Assembly (NCBI RefSeq): GCF_024137025.1
Contig: NZ_JAMYJR010000037.1
Location: 1-64,000 of the forward strand
Direction of reading: 5' to 3'
DNA length: 64,000 nt
Source of the DNA: Paractinoplanes aksuensis
Lineage (GTDB): Bacteria > Actinomycetota > Actinomycetes > Mycobacteriales > Micromonosporaceae
The notes under the pieces are model-generated. The model searched no databases and had not been told where the DNA came from. It was given only the letters and a program-made list of their open reading frames with translations. This document shows positions 11,932 through 20,436 of this stretch, piece by piece. The position numbers were made by a program, and so were the translations under genes. How positions within the stretch are numbered: the stretch's first letter is position 1; the number at the start of each line of letters is the position of its first letter.

Positions 11932-12435
11932 ATGAGCCCTGTCACAGTCCGTTCGTACCGTCCGAGTGACCACTCCGCGGGCCGACGCCTGTGGTCCGAG
12001 CTGACCAACCAGCACAACCGGATGTACGGCGTGCCCGACGAGGACGCCGGCGAGGGCTTCGAGGAATACCTCACCCGGCTCGATCTGGGCGGGCTGTGGG
12101 TGGCCGACCACGCCGACGACGGGGTGATCGGGCTGGTCGGGCTCGTGCTCCGGGGCCGGGCGGGCGAGGTCGAGCCGATCGTGGTCACCGTGTCCCACCG
12201 GCACAAGGGCGTGGGTCGCAAGCTGCTGCGGCATGTGGCCGGCGAGGCCCGCCGCCGGAACATGACCGCGCTGACCATCTCACCCGAGTCGCGCAACGTC
12301 GATGCGATCCGCAGCCTGCACGCGGCCGGTTACGACGTCGTCTCGTCGTTCGAGCTCACCCTCGACCTCAACCGATCCCCCCACGAGTGGCAGCAGGAGG
12401 GCCTGGAGCTGCACGAGCTCCCGTTCCGCTCATAA
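11932..12435 (+). CDS. GNAT family N-acetyltransferase
   Basis: This 167-residue protein has the GNAT fold: strand VTVRSYRPSD at the start, GLWVADH near 60, the acetyl-CoA binding loop VTVSHRHKGVGRKLLRHV near 85-102, and SRNVDAIRSLHAAGYDVV near 120-138. The substrate cannot be inferred. I use ATG at 11932; CAAAAT lies 6 bases upstream and no ribosome-binding site is seen, so it may be leaderless. A longer frame begins at 11830 but would overlap the divergent kinase gene. Confidence 0.8.
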   Translation: MSPVTVRSYRPSDHSAGRRLWSELTNQHNRMYGVPDEDAGEGFEEYLTRLDLGGLWVADHADDGVIGLVGLVLRGRAGEVEPIVVTVSHRHKGVGRKLLRHVAGEARRRNMTALTISPESRNVDAIRSLHAAGYDVVSSFELTLDLNRSPHEWQQEGLELHELPFRS

Positions 12436-12519
12436 GCCTGCTGTGGATAACCCGCGTGTCGTCCACAGGCCCGCGGCTTGGCACTCGCGGAAGGTCGCCG
12501 GTGGGCCACTCTGCCCGGC
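12436..12519. other. short intergenic with one DnaA-box-like 9-mer
   Basis: Between the GNAT and DUF4192 genes a TGTGGATAA 9-mer lies at 12442-12450 with an opposed partial match TCGTCCACA at 12459-12467. It is a weaker version of the cluster at 51458-51510. I see no hairpin typical of a terminator and no further gene. Confidence 0.35.
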
Positions 12520-13500
12520 ATGAACCCCGAGTGCACGATCGTCGTCCGTAGCCCCGCCGACCTCATCGCCGTCACGCCCTACCTGCTCGGCTTCCATCCG
12601 GCCGACAGCCTCGTGGTGATCGGCACGCAGGGCCGCGCGGTCACCTTCGTCGGCCGGCACGATCTGCCCCCGCCCGGCGTCGACGACAGCGACGCGATCG
12701 CGACGATGGTCGCCCGGCAGGCGGCCCAGTCCGTCTCGCTTCTCGGCTTCGGTCCGGCCGACCCGGTGAACCGTCTGGTCAGTTCGCTCGCCACCGCCCT
12801 CACCCGGGTCGGGGTGCAGCTGCGCGACCAATTGCGGATCACGGCCGGCCGCTGGTGGACGCTCGACTGCGCCGACCCGGCCTGCTGCCCGCCCGAGGGC
12901 CGCCCGGTGCCATCGCCGCACAGCCCGATCGCCGCCACCGCGGTGTTCCAGGGGCAGGTCGCGCTGCCCAACCGGCAGCAACTGGTCAGCCAGGTGGGCC
13001 CGGTCGAGGGCGACGAGCGCCGCCGGATGGCCGCCGCCACGGCCGCCCTGAACTTCCGGTTCGGCGACGGCCTGCCCCGCACCATGATGGGCCGGGCCGG
13101 GCGCAATGCGGTGATCAGCGCGGAGAAACGCCATGCGTCGGGCCGGTCCCTCACCTACGACGAGACGGCCTTGCTCGGGGCCCTGCTGGTCGGCCGGACG
13201 GCGTTCGACTTCGCGCTCAACCGCATCGGCGACGAACCCTGGCAGCTGCGGCTGTGGACCGAGACGACCCGCCGGGTCGAGGTCCCCTACGTGCCTGGTC
13301 CGGCCGCTCTGCTGGGTTACGCGGCGTGGCGGGTCGGGCTGGGCCCGCTGGCCCGGGTCGCGCTCGACCGTGCCCTGAACCACGACCCCTATCACCACTT
13401 CGCGATGATTCTCGATCGGTTGCTCGCCGCCGGCATCAGCCACGAGGCCGTCCAGGATTTCGAACCGCCGGCGGGTTCGATGCGGAGAAAGGCCGCATAA
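12520..13500 (+). CDS. DUF4192 family protein
   Basis: This 326-residue protein matches the actinobacterial DUF4192 family. Its opening, IVVRSPADLIAVTPYLLGFHPADSLVVIG (recognised at residues 5-33), is the family hallmark, followed by an internal GDGLPRTMMGRAGRN and a C-terminal VALDRALNHDPYHHFA. There is no signal peptide or membrane segment. The function is not known. The start is ATG at 12520; no clear ribosome-binding site or TANNNT hexamer is present, so the start is the least certain part of the call. Confidence 0.8.
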   Translation: MNPECTIVVRSPADLIAVTPYLLGFHPADSLVVIGTQGRAVTFVGRHDLPPPGVDDSDAIATMVARQAAQSVSLLGFGPADPVNRLVSSLATALTRVGVQLRDQLRITAGRWWTLDCADPACCPPEGRPVPSPHSPIAATAVFQGQVALPNRQQLVSQVGPVEGDERRRMAAATAALNFRFGDGLPRTMMGRAGRNAVISAEKRHASGRSLTYDETALLGALLVGRTAFDFALNRIGDEPWQLRLWTETTRRVEVPYVPGPAALLGYAAWRVGLGPLARVALDRALNHDPYHHFAMILDRLLAAGISHEAVQDFEPPAGSMRRKAA

Positions 13501-13563
13501 ATGTACGAGCCATGGCCGAAAGCCGAAGGCGGTGCTCAGCCCCATCGCGCCGGGCCGGCCGGG

Positions 13564-14391
13564 TCAGACGATGATCCGCTCCGGCGCCGTGTAGACGTTC
13601 ATGCTCTGGCCCCGCAGGAATCCGACCAGAGTCAGCCCCGCCTCGTCGGCCAGCTCGGCGGCCAGCGTGCTCGGCGCCGACACGGCCGCGAGCAGCGGGA
13701 TCCCGGCCATCCAGGCCTTCTGGGTGAGCTCGAAGCTGGCCCGCCCCGACACGAGCAGCACGTGCCCGGTCAACGGCAGCCGCCCCTCGCGCAGCGCCCA
13801 CCCGATCACCTTGTCGACGGCGTTGTGCCGTCCCACGTCCTCGCGCAGCACCAGCAGCTCGCCCTCGGCGGTGAAGAGCCCGGCCGCGTGCAGGCCGCCC
13901 GTGCGGTCGAAGGTGCGCTGGGCCGCCCGCAGCCGGTCGGGCAGCTCGACCAGCGTGCGCGCGGGAATGCGGAGCGGGTCGCCGGCGACGTCGAACTGCG
14001 AGCGCGTGCGCACGGCGTCGATGCTGGCCTTGCCGCACACCCCGCACGAGCTGGTGGTGTAGAAGTTGCGGCTCGGGTCGGTGTCCGGCGCCGGCACCGA
14101 GGCCCCGAGCACGATGTCGACCACGTTGTAGGTGTTGGGCGTGTCGGTGCCCGCGCACAACTGCGCGGTCACCACGTCGTCGGCGTCGCGGATGATGCCC
14201 TCGGTGAGCAGGAAGCCCATGGCCAGGTCGATGTCCTGCCCCGGGGTGCGCATGGTGACCGCGAGCGGCGCCTTGCGGACGCGGATCTCGAGCGGTTCCT
14301 CGGCGGCGAGGTCGTCGGGGCGGCGGCGCGGGTCACCGGTCGTCTCCAGGTTGATTTTCACGACCGGCCGCCGGGTCATCGTCCTCGCCAT
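13564..14391 (-). CDS. fdhD: formate dehydrogenase accessory sulfurtransferase FdhD
   Basis: This 275-residue protein is FdhD, which moves sulfur from a cysteine desulfurase to the molybdenum cofactor of formate dehydrogenase-type enzymes. The sulfurtransferase cysteines are in TTSSCGVCGKASID near residues 115-128. Other family signatures are EEPLEIRV, MGFLLTEGII, LREDVGRHNAVDKVIG and VSGRASFELTQKA. The start is ATG at 14391 with TACGCT 6 bases upstream, a leaderless arrangement. It is divergent from mobA, so the two Moco-finishing genes share a 138-base promoter region. The formate dehydrogenase it serves is not in the window. Confidence 0.95.
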   Translation of the reverse strand: MARTMTRRPVVKINLETTGDPRRRPDDLAAEEPLEIRVRKAPLAVTMRTPGQDIDLAMGFLLTEGIIRDADDVVTAQLCAGTDTPNTYNVVDIVLGASVPAPDTDPSRNFYTTSSCGVCGKASIDAVRTRSQFDVAGDPLRIPARTLVELPDRLRAAQRTFDRTGGLHAAGLFTAEGELLVLREDVGRHNAVDKVIGWALREGRLPLTGHVLLVSGRASFELTQKAWMAGIPLLAAVSAPSTLAAELADEAGLTLVGFLRGQSMNVYTAPERIIV

Positions 14392-14529
14392 GTGTCGAGC
14401 GTAGGCCGTTCGGCGCGGTCCGGCCCGGGTCGCGTGGGGTGCGGCGATACCCGGGGGACACAGAGTGATCAACGACTGGTAACTGAGCGCGCGGTCACGC
14501 TCGACACGTGGTCGGGATACGGTACGTAC

Positions 14530-15129
14530 GTGGGGGGATATGCGGCGGTGGTGCTGGCCGGCGGAGCTGCGCGGCGGATGGGTGGTGCGGACAAGCCGAC
14601 CCTGACCGTGGCCGGGCAGTCCATGCTGACCCGGGTGCTGGCCGCGGTGCACGACGCCGACCCTCGGATCGTGGTCGGCCGGGTGCCGCCCGATCTGCCC
14701 GTGCAGGTGCACTCCACCAGGGAGGATCCGCCCGGCAGCGGCCCGGTGGCGGCGACCGCGGCCGGGCTGGCGCTGGTGCCCGAGGACGTCTCGTACACGG
14801 CATTGCTCGCGGCCGACCTGCCGCTGCTCACCGGCGAGGCCATCGACGTGCTGCGCCTGACCGCCGAGTCGGCGCCGATGCAGGGTGCGGTCTACCGTGA
14901 CGCCGAGGGCCGGCGGCAGATGCTGTGCGGCGTGTGGCGTACGGCCGCCCTGCGCGAGGCGCTCGACCGCGTGATCGAAGACAGGGGCCGCCTCGACGGC
15001 GCCTCGGTCCGCGAGCTCATGAACCACCTGCGGGTGGCCGAGGTCTCGTGGCGGCGGCCGGGCCCGCCCCCGTGGTTCGACTGCGACACCGACGACGACC
15101 TGCGCACCGCCGAAGAGTGGGCTCGATGA
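14530..15129 (+). CDS. mobA: molybdenum cofactor guanylyltransferase MobA
   Basis: This 199-residue nucleotidyltransferase has the GTP-binding opening AAVVLAGGAARRMGGADKP and the metal-binding LLAADLPLL near residue 98-106, as in MobA, which attaches GMP to molybdopterin. The product feeds bis-MGD enzymes such as formate dehydrogenase, in line with the neighbouring fdhD. I place the start at GTG 14530: TACGGT ends 6 bases before it and no ribosome-binding site exists. A longer open frame continues far upstream into the fdhD region and has no support. It overlaps the next gene by 4 bases (ATGA). Confidence 0.9.
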   Translation: MGGYAAVVLAGGAARRMGGADKPTLTVAGQSMLTRVLAAVHDADPRIVVGRVPPDLPVQVHSTREDPPGSGPVAATAAGLALVPEDVSYTALLAADLPLLTGEAIDVLRLTAESAPMQGAVYRDAEGRRQMLCGVWRTAALREALDRVIEDRGRLDGASVRELMNHLRVAEVSWRRPGPPPWFDCDTDDDLRTAEEWAR

Positions 15130-15371
15130 CCGACCTCCAGGCCTGGCTCGCGGCGGCCGGCCCGGCGGTCGGTGTCGATCCGGCCGAGATCCCGTCCGGC
15201 CTGGTGCTCGACCTGGCCCGTGACGTCGCCCACGGCGTGGTGCGGCCCGGCGCTCCGGTCACCGCCTACTTGCTCGGACTGGCCGTGGGCCGGGGCGCCG
15301 ACCCGTCCGTGGCCGCGGCCCGGCTGAGCGAACTGGCCCTGTCCTGGCCGGCGGAACCGCCCATCCCCTGA
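15126..15371 (+). CDS. DUF6457 family protein
   Basis: This 81-residue acidic protein starts at ATG 15126 inside the mobA stop codon, so the two genes are translationally coupled. The sequence (MTDLQAWL...VLDLARDVAHGVVRPGAPVTAYLLG) matches small actinobacterial proteins of the DUF6457 type, often found next to mobA. It is helical and has no membrane segment or catalytic motif. A role with MobA is suggested only by position. Confidence 0.75.
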   Translation: MTDLQAWLAAAGPAVGVDPAEIPSGLVLDLARDVAHGVVRPGAPVTAYLLGLAVGRGADPSVAAARLSELALSWPAEPPIP

Positions 15372-15429
15372 GAGAGGGGCGAGGGGGCGGACGCCGCTCG
15401 ATAGGGTGGGCGGAGCGGAGGTGACGATC

Positions 15430-16518
15430 ATGACGGCACAGAGCGCCGAGGGCAGCGATTCCACCGAGGGCGTGCTCCTCGACGAGCCGACCACGGCCGA
15501 CCTGCGGGCAAAGGTCGGTGAGGCGTGGCGGGAGTTCGCGCGGGCCCTGGCCGGCCTGCTGCCGACCCTGGCCCCGGGCGCGCACGTCGACCTGACTCTC
15601 GACCCGACGGCGTCGGGCACCGGCATCGCCGTGTACTCGGTGAGCATCCGGGTGCTCGAGGGCGGCGTCGTCGAGGCGCTCGCGATCGGCAACGCGGGTC
15701 TGCCCGAGGGCTACCGGATGGACCGCGGGTCGATCGCCGACCTGGTCGCGCTGGGCTGGTCGCCGCCGGGCGTGCTGCCCGGCTCGGGCGACTCGTTCGG
15801 TCTGAGCTCCACTCAGGACAGCTCGAACCGCCTGGCCACCGTGGTCGCCCGCACGTTGCGCGACGTCTACGGCGCGCCCCACCCGGCCTTCCTGGTCTAC
15901 CTGGTGCACGACGAGAACGACGAGCCCATCGACACCGTGCCGCTGGCCACCGCCCGCCACGAGCCGAGCATCGACGACGAGCTGAGTCTCGACGACCTCG
16001 CTGAGGACGGCGTGCTCGCGGCTGCGCTGGCCGACGCGGCCGACGAGGTCGTCCCGCTCGACGAGCGGGTCCGCACGGTGGTCGCCACCATGTCCAAGAC
16101 CACGGTCGACCAGCTGCAGGTGGATGCCGACGGCGACATCGGCATCCGGGCCGGGTCGGCCATGGTCTTCGTGCGGGTGCGCGACAACCCGCCCCTGGTC
16201 GACGTGTTCTCGCCGATCCTGACCGAGGTCGAGCCGACCGAGACGCTCTATGTGAAGCTGTCCGAGCTGACCAACCGCATGCCGATCGGCCGGCTCTACG
16301 CCGCGCAAGACACAGTGTGGGCGTCGATCCCGGTCTTCGGCCGCAACTTCCAGGCCACCCACCTCATGCTGGCCGTGCAGGTGATGACCGGGCTGGCCGA
16401 CGAGCTCGACGACCGGCTGCACGGCGAGTTCGGCGGCAAGCGGTTCTTCGGCGAGGGCGACAAGCCGGCCCCGGCCAAAGAGCCGGTCGACGACCACCGC
16501 ACCGGCATGTACCTGTAG
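15430..16518 (+). CDS. YbjN/TY-Chap-type chaperone-like protein with a GMYL tail
   Basis: This 362-residue cytoplasmic protein has two alpha/beta modules. Residues about 15-135 resemble an N-terminal TY-Chap domain (LRAKVGEAWREFARALAGLL, GNAGLPEGYRMD), and residues about 220-345 resemble a YbjN/type III chaperone domain (LQVDADGDIGIRAGSAMVFVRV, NRMPIGRLYAAQDTVWASI). An acidic linker joins them. The last six residues, RTGMYL, mirror the RTGQYL of the Bpa proteasome activator encoded 3.4 kb away. The start is ATG 15430 with GGAGG 8 bases upstream; GTG 15421 is the alternative. The gene is monocistronic, with a terminator directly behind it. Confidence 0.7.
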   Translation: MTAQSAEGSDSTEGVLLDEPTTADLRAKVGEAWREFARALAGLLPTLAPGAHVDLTLDPTASGTGIAVYSVSIRVLEGGVVEALAIGNAGLPEGYRMDRGSIADLVALGWSPPGVLPGSGDSFGLSSTQDSSNRLATVVARTLRDVYGAPHPAFLVYLVHDENDEPIDTVPLATARHEPSIDDELSLDDLAEDGVLAAALADAADEVVPLDERVRTVVATMSKTTVDQLQVDADGDIGIRAGSAMVFVRVRDNPPLVDVFSPILTEVEPTETLYVKLSELTNRMPIGRLYAAQDTVWASIPVFGRNFQATHLMLAVQVMTGLADELDDRLHGEFGGKRFFGEGDKPAPAKEPVDDHRTGMYL

Positions 16519-16525
16519 CAAAGGC

Positions 16526-16579
16526 GGGGCCGGCCCAGCCGGGCCGCGGGGCTGAGTGCGGACCGGCCGGGCCGACCCC
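16526..16579. terminator. bidirectional terminator-like hairpin
   Basis: A GC-rich inverted repeat pairs 16526-16540 (GGGGCCGGCCCAGCC) with 16565-16579 (GGCCGGGCCGACCCC), 13 of 15 matching. It sits between two converging genes, 8 bases after one stop codon and 5 after the other. There is no T-run, as is common in actinomycetes. Confidence 0.6.
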
Positions 16580-16583
16580 AGTC

Positions 16584-18407
16584 TCAGGTCAGGCCGACCC
16601 AGGCGACCTGGTCCAGGGTGGACAGGTTCGAGGCGAGCACGCCGCGGTCGGTGACCGACCACAGCACGCCGCCGACCACCAGCGCCCGGCGCATCGGGCC
16701 TGTGTTCTCGGCCGTGGGGGCGAGCCGGGTGGTCTGTTCGATCCGGTCACCGGTCACCCGCAGGGCCAGCGCGCCGTCGGCCCGGGCGTCGGCCACGGGC
16801 AGCACCATCAGGCCATTGTCGGGCCACCAGAGGATCGCGTGCGGGTCCGACTCGGCCTCCGAGTAACCGCCCGGCACCAGGTGCTGGTCGAGGCGCCGGG
16901 GGTCGGCCGGGTCGGTGACGTCGAACAGCGACACCTGCGTACCGGTCGGCCGGCCCTGGGTCGTCGCCTCCTGCCCGATGCCGATCAGCCGGTTCTCGCC
17001 CACCGGCTGCAGGTGGGCCGAGTAGCCGGTGATCTTCAGTTCGCCCGTGACCCGGGGCCTCTCGGGCACGGCCAGGTCGAGGCTGTACAGCGGGTCGGTC
17101 TGGCGGAAGGTCACGACGTAACCGCGGGGCCCGATGAAGCGGACGGAGTAGATGCGCTCACCCTTGCCGAGCCCTTCGGCCGCGCCGACCTCGACCAGCT
17201 TGCCGTCCTTCTCGCGCAGCACCCGCACCGCGGACGCGTCGTCGGTCCAGCTCGTGGTGGCCACCCGCAGGTGACCGTCGTACTCGGACATCGAGTACTG
17301 ATTGAGCAGCCGCCCCGGCACCCGGCCCGACGCCACGTAGGCGGGCTGCCCGACGGGCGGCAGGCTGAACCGGTAGATGTCGGTGCCCTCCGGCGGGGCC
17401 CCGCGGCCGGTGGCGTTCATCCGCCACATCTGGTTGTTGGCGATGTAAAGGCTGCCGGCACTGCCATAGACAGCGTCCCCGTCCGCGACGACCGCGACCG
17501 GGTCGCCGTCGCCCAGGGCGGTCGCGTTGAGGTCGAACGAGAGCACCCGCAGCATCGACAGGCCCGAGAACGACTCCGGCCGGCTGACCGCCGAGCAGTC
17601 GAGCCGCCCGCGGGCCGTCGCCCCGCCGGTGGTGATCTGCCAGGTCGGCAGCCACGCCTCCATCGGCGCCCGCTCGATGTTGCCGCGGTCGTCCTGCATG
17701 ACGTTCTCGGGCTCGGGATCGCCGCGGTACGGGAACTGGAAGTCGGGGCTGCTGCTGATCACGACGCGGGCCACGCTGCCGTGCTGTCGCGCGTCGACCA
17801 GGCGGCCGTCGCCGCGGTAGCGGCTGAGCAGCCGGGGCGTGTCGCCGGCCAGGTCGACGAGCAGCACCTCGGAGCGGCCGTTGCCGGGGCGCATGATCCG
17901 GGAATCGTCGCGCAGCGGATGATGTCTACCCCCGTCAGCCAGCACGAGCGCGTGGTCCCCGGACAGCAGCAGCTGGGGCTCGCCGAAGGCTTCGAGTTTC
18001 AGGTCGAGCTTGCCCGTCTGCTTGCGGGCCACCGTGTCGACCACACGCAGCACGCCGCCCGAGACGGTGACGATCCGCCGACCGTCGTTCTTCACTATGT
18101 CGGGTTCGTCGACCCCCACCTCGTGCACGTTGGTGCCGGAGGACTCGGACTTGGCGGCCTTGGGCGTCGAGGCCATGTCGCCGCGACCCACGGCGCGGGC
18201 GTTCTCGGGTATCGGCGGCGGCGCGACGTAACTCTTCTCGGCCGCCGTCCGCAGTTCCTTCTCGAGCTGGGCGCAGGAGTCGAAGGCGACGAGCTTCAGG
18301 GCCGGCGCGGACCCCGGCCGGGGCGGTTCGGCCGATGGGCCGGACGCGGTGCAGGCGGCCAGCGGCAGAACCGCCAGCGCGGAGAAGAGCCAGGATCGAC
18401 GCGACAT
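16584..18407 (-). CDS. secreted lipoprotein with C-terminal beta-propeller domain (PF09826-type)
   Basis: This 607-residue protein begins with MSRRSW, a hydrophobic core and the lipobox LAAC (Cys at about 19), so it is exported and lipid-anchored. A Pro-rich spacer and a helical region follow, then TNVHEVGVDEPDIVKNDGRR, the hallmark that opens the secreted beta-propeller family (PF09826). The remainder is a run of beta-strand blades (GDHALVLADGG, ARVVISSSPDF, LYIANNQMWRM, GYVVTFRQTDPLYSLDL). The molecular function is not known. Start ATG 18407 has no obvious ribosome-binding site. It converges on the YbjN-type gene. Confidence 0.8.
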   Translation of the reverse strand: MSRRSWLFSALAVLPLAACTASGPSAEPPRPGSAPALKLVAFDSCAQLEKELRTAAEKSYVAPPPIPENARAVGRGDMASTPKAAKSESSGTNVHEVGVDEPDIVKNDGRRIVTVSGGVLRVVDTVARKQTGKLDLKLEAFGEPQLLLSGDHALVLADGGRHHPLRDDSRIMRPGNGRSEVLLVDLAGDTPRLLSRYRGDGRLVDARQHGSVARVVISSSPDFQFPYRGDPEPENVMQDDRGNIERAPMEAWLPTWQITTGGATARGRLDCSAVSRPESFSGLSMLRVLSFDLNATALGDGDPVAVVADGDAVYGSAGSLYIANNQMWRMNATGRGAPPEGTDIYRFSLPPVGQPAYVASGRVPGRLLNQYSMSEYDGHLRVATTSWTDDASAVRVLREKDGKLVEVGAAEGLGKGERIYSVRFIGPRGYVVTFRQTDPLYSLDLAVPERPRVTGELKITGYSAHLQPVGENRLIGIGQEATTQGRPTGTQVSLFDVTDPADPRRLDQHLVPGGYSEAESDPHAILWWPDNGLMVLPVADARADGALALRVTGDRIEQTTRLAPTAENTGPMRRALVVGGVLWSVTDRGVLASNLSTLDQVAWVGLT

Positions 18408-18446
18408 GTCCGGTTGGACGCGCCCGTCGGCGACCGGGTTCCCGGC

Positions 18447-18926
18447 CTATTCCAGGGCCGGCACGGGCGTGGGCGTCTCGACCAGCCGGGACAGAACGAT
18501 CATGCTGCGGGTGGAGGTGACGAACGGCTCGGCCCGCAGGCGTTCCAGCACCTGCTCGAGGTGACCGATGTCGGCCGCCCGCAGGTGCACGAGGGCGTCG
18601 GCCTCACCCGAGACCGTGTACGCCCCCACCACCTCGGGATGGCGCCGGGTGGCCACGGTGATCTGGGCCGGGGTGGTGCGCCCGGTGCAGAACAGCTCGA
18701 CGAACGCCTCGGTCGTCCAGCCCACGGCGGACGGCTCGACCACTGTCGTGAAGCCCTTGATCACCCCGCTCGATCGAAGCCGGTCGACCCGTCGCTTGAC
18801 CGCCGGAGCGGACAGCGAGACCCTCGCCCCGATCTCGGCGTACGACGAACGTGCGTCGGCCACCAGCAACGCAACGATTCGCTGATCCACGGCGTCCAGT
18901 TGCAACGATTCGCCCCCAACAGACAA
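18447..18926 (-). CDS. Lrp/AsnC family transcriptional regulator
   Basis: This 159-residue protein has an N-terminal helix-turn-helix (LDAVDQRIVALLVADARSSY then IGARVSLSAPAVKRRVDRL, residues about 10-55) and a C-terminal RAM/ACT-like ligand domain (VVGAYTVSGEADALVHLRA). Such feast/famine regulators respond to amino acids. It is divergent from the ddaH gene with a 46-base shared region, so arginine or ornithine control of ddaH is likely. The first available start in frame is TTG at 18926; upstream sequence CTAGAAATC is a weak promoter match, so the exact start is unsure. Confidence 0.85.
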   Translation of the reverse strand: MSVGGESLQLDAVDQRIVALLVADARSSYAEIGARVSLSAPAVKRRVDRLRSSGVIKGFTTVVEPSAVGWTTEAFVELFCTGRTTPAQITVATRRHPEVVGAYTVSGEADALVHLRAADIGHLEQVLERLRAEPFVTSTRSMIVLSRLVETPTPVPALE

Positions 18927-18972
18927 GATTTCTAGCTGTTTCGTGCATCGCAGCCTACCTACGCTCTAGCTC
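18927..18972. promoter_or_regulatory. divergent lrp-ddaH promoter region
   Basis: This 46-base gap separates the divergent Lrp-type regulator and ddaH. TACGCT at 18960-18965 lies 7 bases before the ddaH ATG, a leaderless promoter. An AT-rich stretch, ATTTCTAGCTGTTTC at about 18928-18942, is a plausible Lrp site placed over the -35 region of ddaH, but I cannot prove it. Confidence 0.5.
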
Positions 18973-19800
18973 ATGAACCACACGGAGCGCCAGCCGCGGA
19001 ACCGGACATACCTCATGTGTCCGCCGCAGCACTTCACGGTCGAGTACGCGATCAACCCGTGGATGGACACGACCCTCCCGGTCGACGCCGCCCTGGCCCT
19101 CAAGCAGTGGGAGGTGCTGCGCGACACGCTGGGCGATCTCGGCCACCGCGTGCACGTGCTCGACGCCCGGCCCGGCCTGCCCGACATGGTCTATGCGGCC
19201 AACGGCGCCTTCTCGGTCGACGGCATCGTCTACGGCGCCCGTTTCCTGTACCCGCAGCGCGGGGCCGAGGCCGACGCCCACCGCGAGTTCTACACCACCC
19301 CGGGCTGGACCTTCGCCGGTCCGCAGCACGTCAACGAGGGCGAGGGCGACTTCGCCTACCTGCCCGGGGCGTACGGCGGTGTGGTCCTGGCCGGCTTCGG
19401 TTTCCGTACTGACCCGGCTGCCCACGCCGAGGCGCAAGAGGTGCTCGGCCGCCCGGTCGTCTCGCTGCGCCTGGTCGACCCGGCGTTCTACCACCTCGAC
19501 ACGGCCCTGGCCGCCCTCGACGACCGGCACGTCACGTACTACCCCGATGCCTTCTCGCCGGCCTCCCAGCGCGTGCTGGCCCAGCTCTTCCCGGACGCGG
19601 TGCTGGCCGACCGGGCCGACGCCGAGGCGTTCGGCCTCAACCTGGTCAGCGACGGGCGCCACGTCGTCCTCAACACCGAGGCCACGGCGATGGGCGACAA
19701 GGTGCGCGCGGCCGGCTACCAGCCCGTGCACGTCGACCTGTCCGAGCTCAAGCGCGGCGGCGGCAGTGTGAAGTGCGTCGTAGCTGAGCTGAGGCAGTGA
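18973..19800 (+). CDS. ddaH: dimethylarginine dimethylaminohydrolase-type amidinohydrolase
   Basis: This 275-residue protein belongs to the guanidino-group modifying superfamily. N(G),N(G)-dimethylarginine dimethylaminohydrolase converts methylated arginines to citrulline; related forms hydrolyse arginine to ornithine. Visible landmarks are MCPPQHFTVEYAINPWM, DMVYAANGAF, NEGEGDFAYLP, FYHLDTALA with the catalytic His, and the C-terminal GGGSVKCVVAEL with the catalytic Cys near residue 268. The start is ATG 18973, probably leaderless. With the divergent Lrp-type regulator it forms an arginine-catabolism unit; an ornithine aminotransferase, often found alongside, is absent here. Confidence 0.85.
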   Translation: MNHTERQPRNRTYLMCPPQHFTVEYAINPWMDTTLPVDAALALKQWEVLRDTLGDLGHRVHVLDARPGLPDMVYAANGAFSVDGIVYGARFLYPQRGAEADAHREFYTTPGWTFAGPQHVNEGEGDFAYLPGAYGGVVLAGFGFRTDPAAHAEAQEVLGRPVVSLRLVDPAFYHLDTALAALDDRHVTYYPDAFSPASQRVLAQLFPDAVLADRADAEAFGLNLVSDGRHVVLNTEATAMGDKVRAAGYQPVHVDLSELKRGGGSVKCVVAELRQ

Positions 19801-19869
19801 CCTCGGACACTGCCAAACAAGGCATGGGTGCTGGCGGATGAGTGGAGGCCGTGCGAGAAGATGGTTCGC

Positions 19870-20436
19870 ATGACCGACGAACAACGCAGCGTCAAGCAGG
19901 ACGACGGTTCCGTCATCGTGGTCGGCCCCGACGGGCGTCCGCTGGGAACCATGGACGCCGACGGGACGGTCAACCCGGAGGAGCCCGGCAACCTGATCGA
20001 GCAGCCGGCCAAGGTCATGCGGATCGGCAGCATGATCAAGCAGCTGCTCGAAGAGGTCCGTGCGGCCCCGCTCGACGAGGCCAGCCGGGGCCGGCTCCGT
20101 GAGATCCACCAGCGCTCGATCACCGAGCTCGAAGACGGCCTGGCCCCCGAGCTGCGCGAGGAGCTCGAGCGCCTGTCCCTGCCGTTCGAGGGCGAGACTC
20201 CGCCCAGCGAGCCCGAGCTGCGCATCGCGCAGGCCCAGCTGGTCGGCTGGCTCGAGGGTCTCTTCCACGGCATCCAGGCCGCGCTGGTCGCCCAGCAGAT
20301 GGCGGCCCGCCTCCAGCTCGAGCAGATGCGCGGTGCTCAAGGCGGTCGCCCGGCCCTGCCCATGGGTGCGATGCCCGGCATGCCCGGCCCGCGCGACGGC
20401 GGCGCCGAGGGCGGCCGCACGGGGCAATACCTCTAG
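19870..20436 (+). CDS. bpa: ATP-independent bacterial proteasome activator Bpa/PafE
   Basis: This 188-residue protein matches Bpa (PafE, DUF2587), a dodecameric ring that feeds unfolded proteins into the 20S proteasome without ATP. The helical core is recognisable in GSMIKQLLEEVRAAPLDEASR, EIHQRSITELEDGLAPELREEL and QLVGWLEGLFHGIQAALVAQQ (each about residues 55-160). The Gly/Met/Pro-rich tail ends in GQYL, which docks in the alpha-ring pockets. Start ATG 19870 gives the normal family length; longer frames reach 19828. The proteasome genes themselves are elsewhere. Its stop codon overlaps that of the converging HAD gene by 4 bases. Confidence 0.95.
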   Translation: MTDEQRSVKQDDGSVIVVGPDGRPLGTMDADGTVNPEEPGNLIEQPAKVMRIGSMIKQLLEEVRAAPLDEASRGRLREIHQRSITELEDGLAPELREELERLSLPFEGETPPSEPELRIAQAQLVGWLEGLFHGIQAALVAQQMAARLQLEQMRGAQGGRPALPMGAMPGMPGPRDGGAEGGRTGQYL

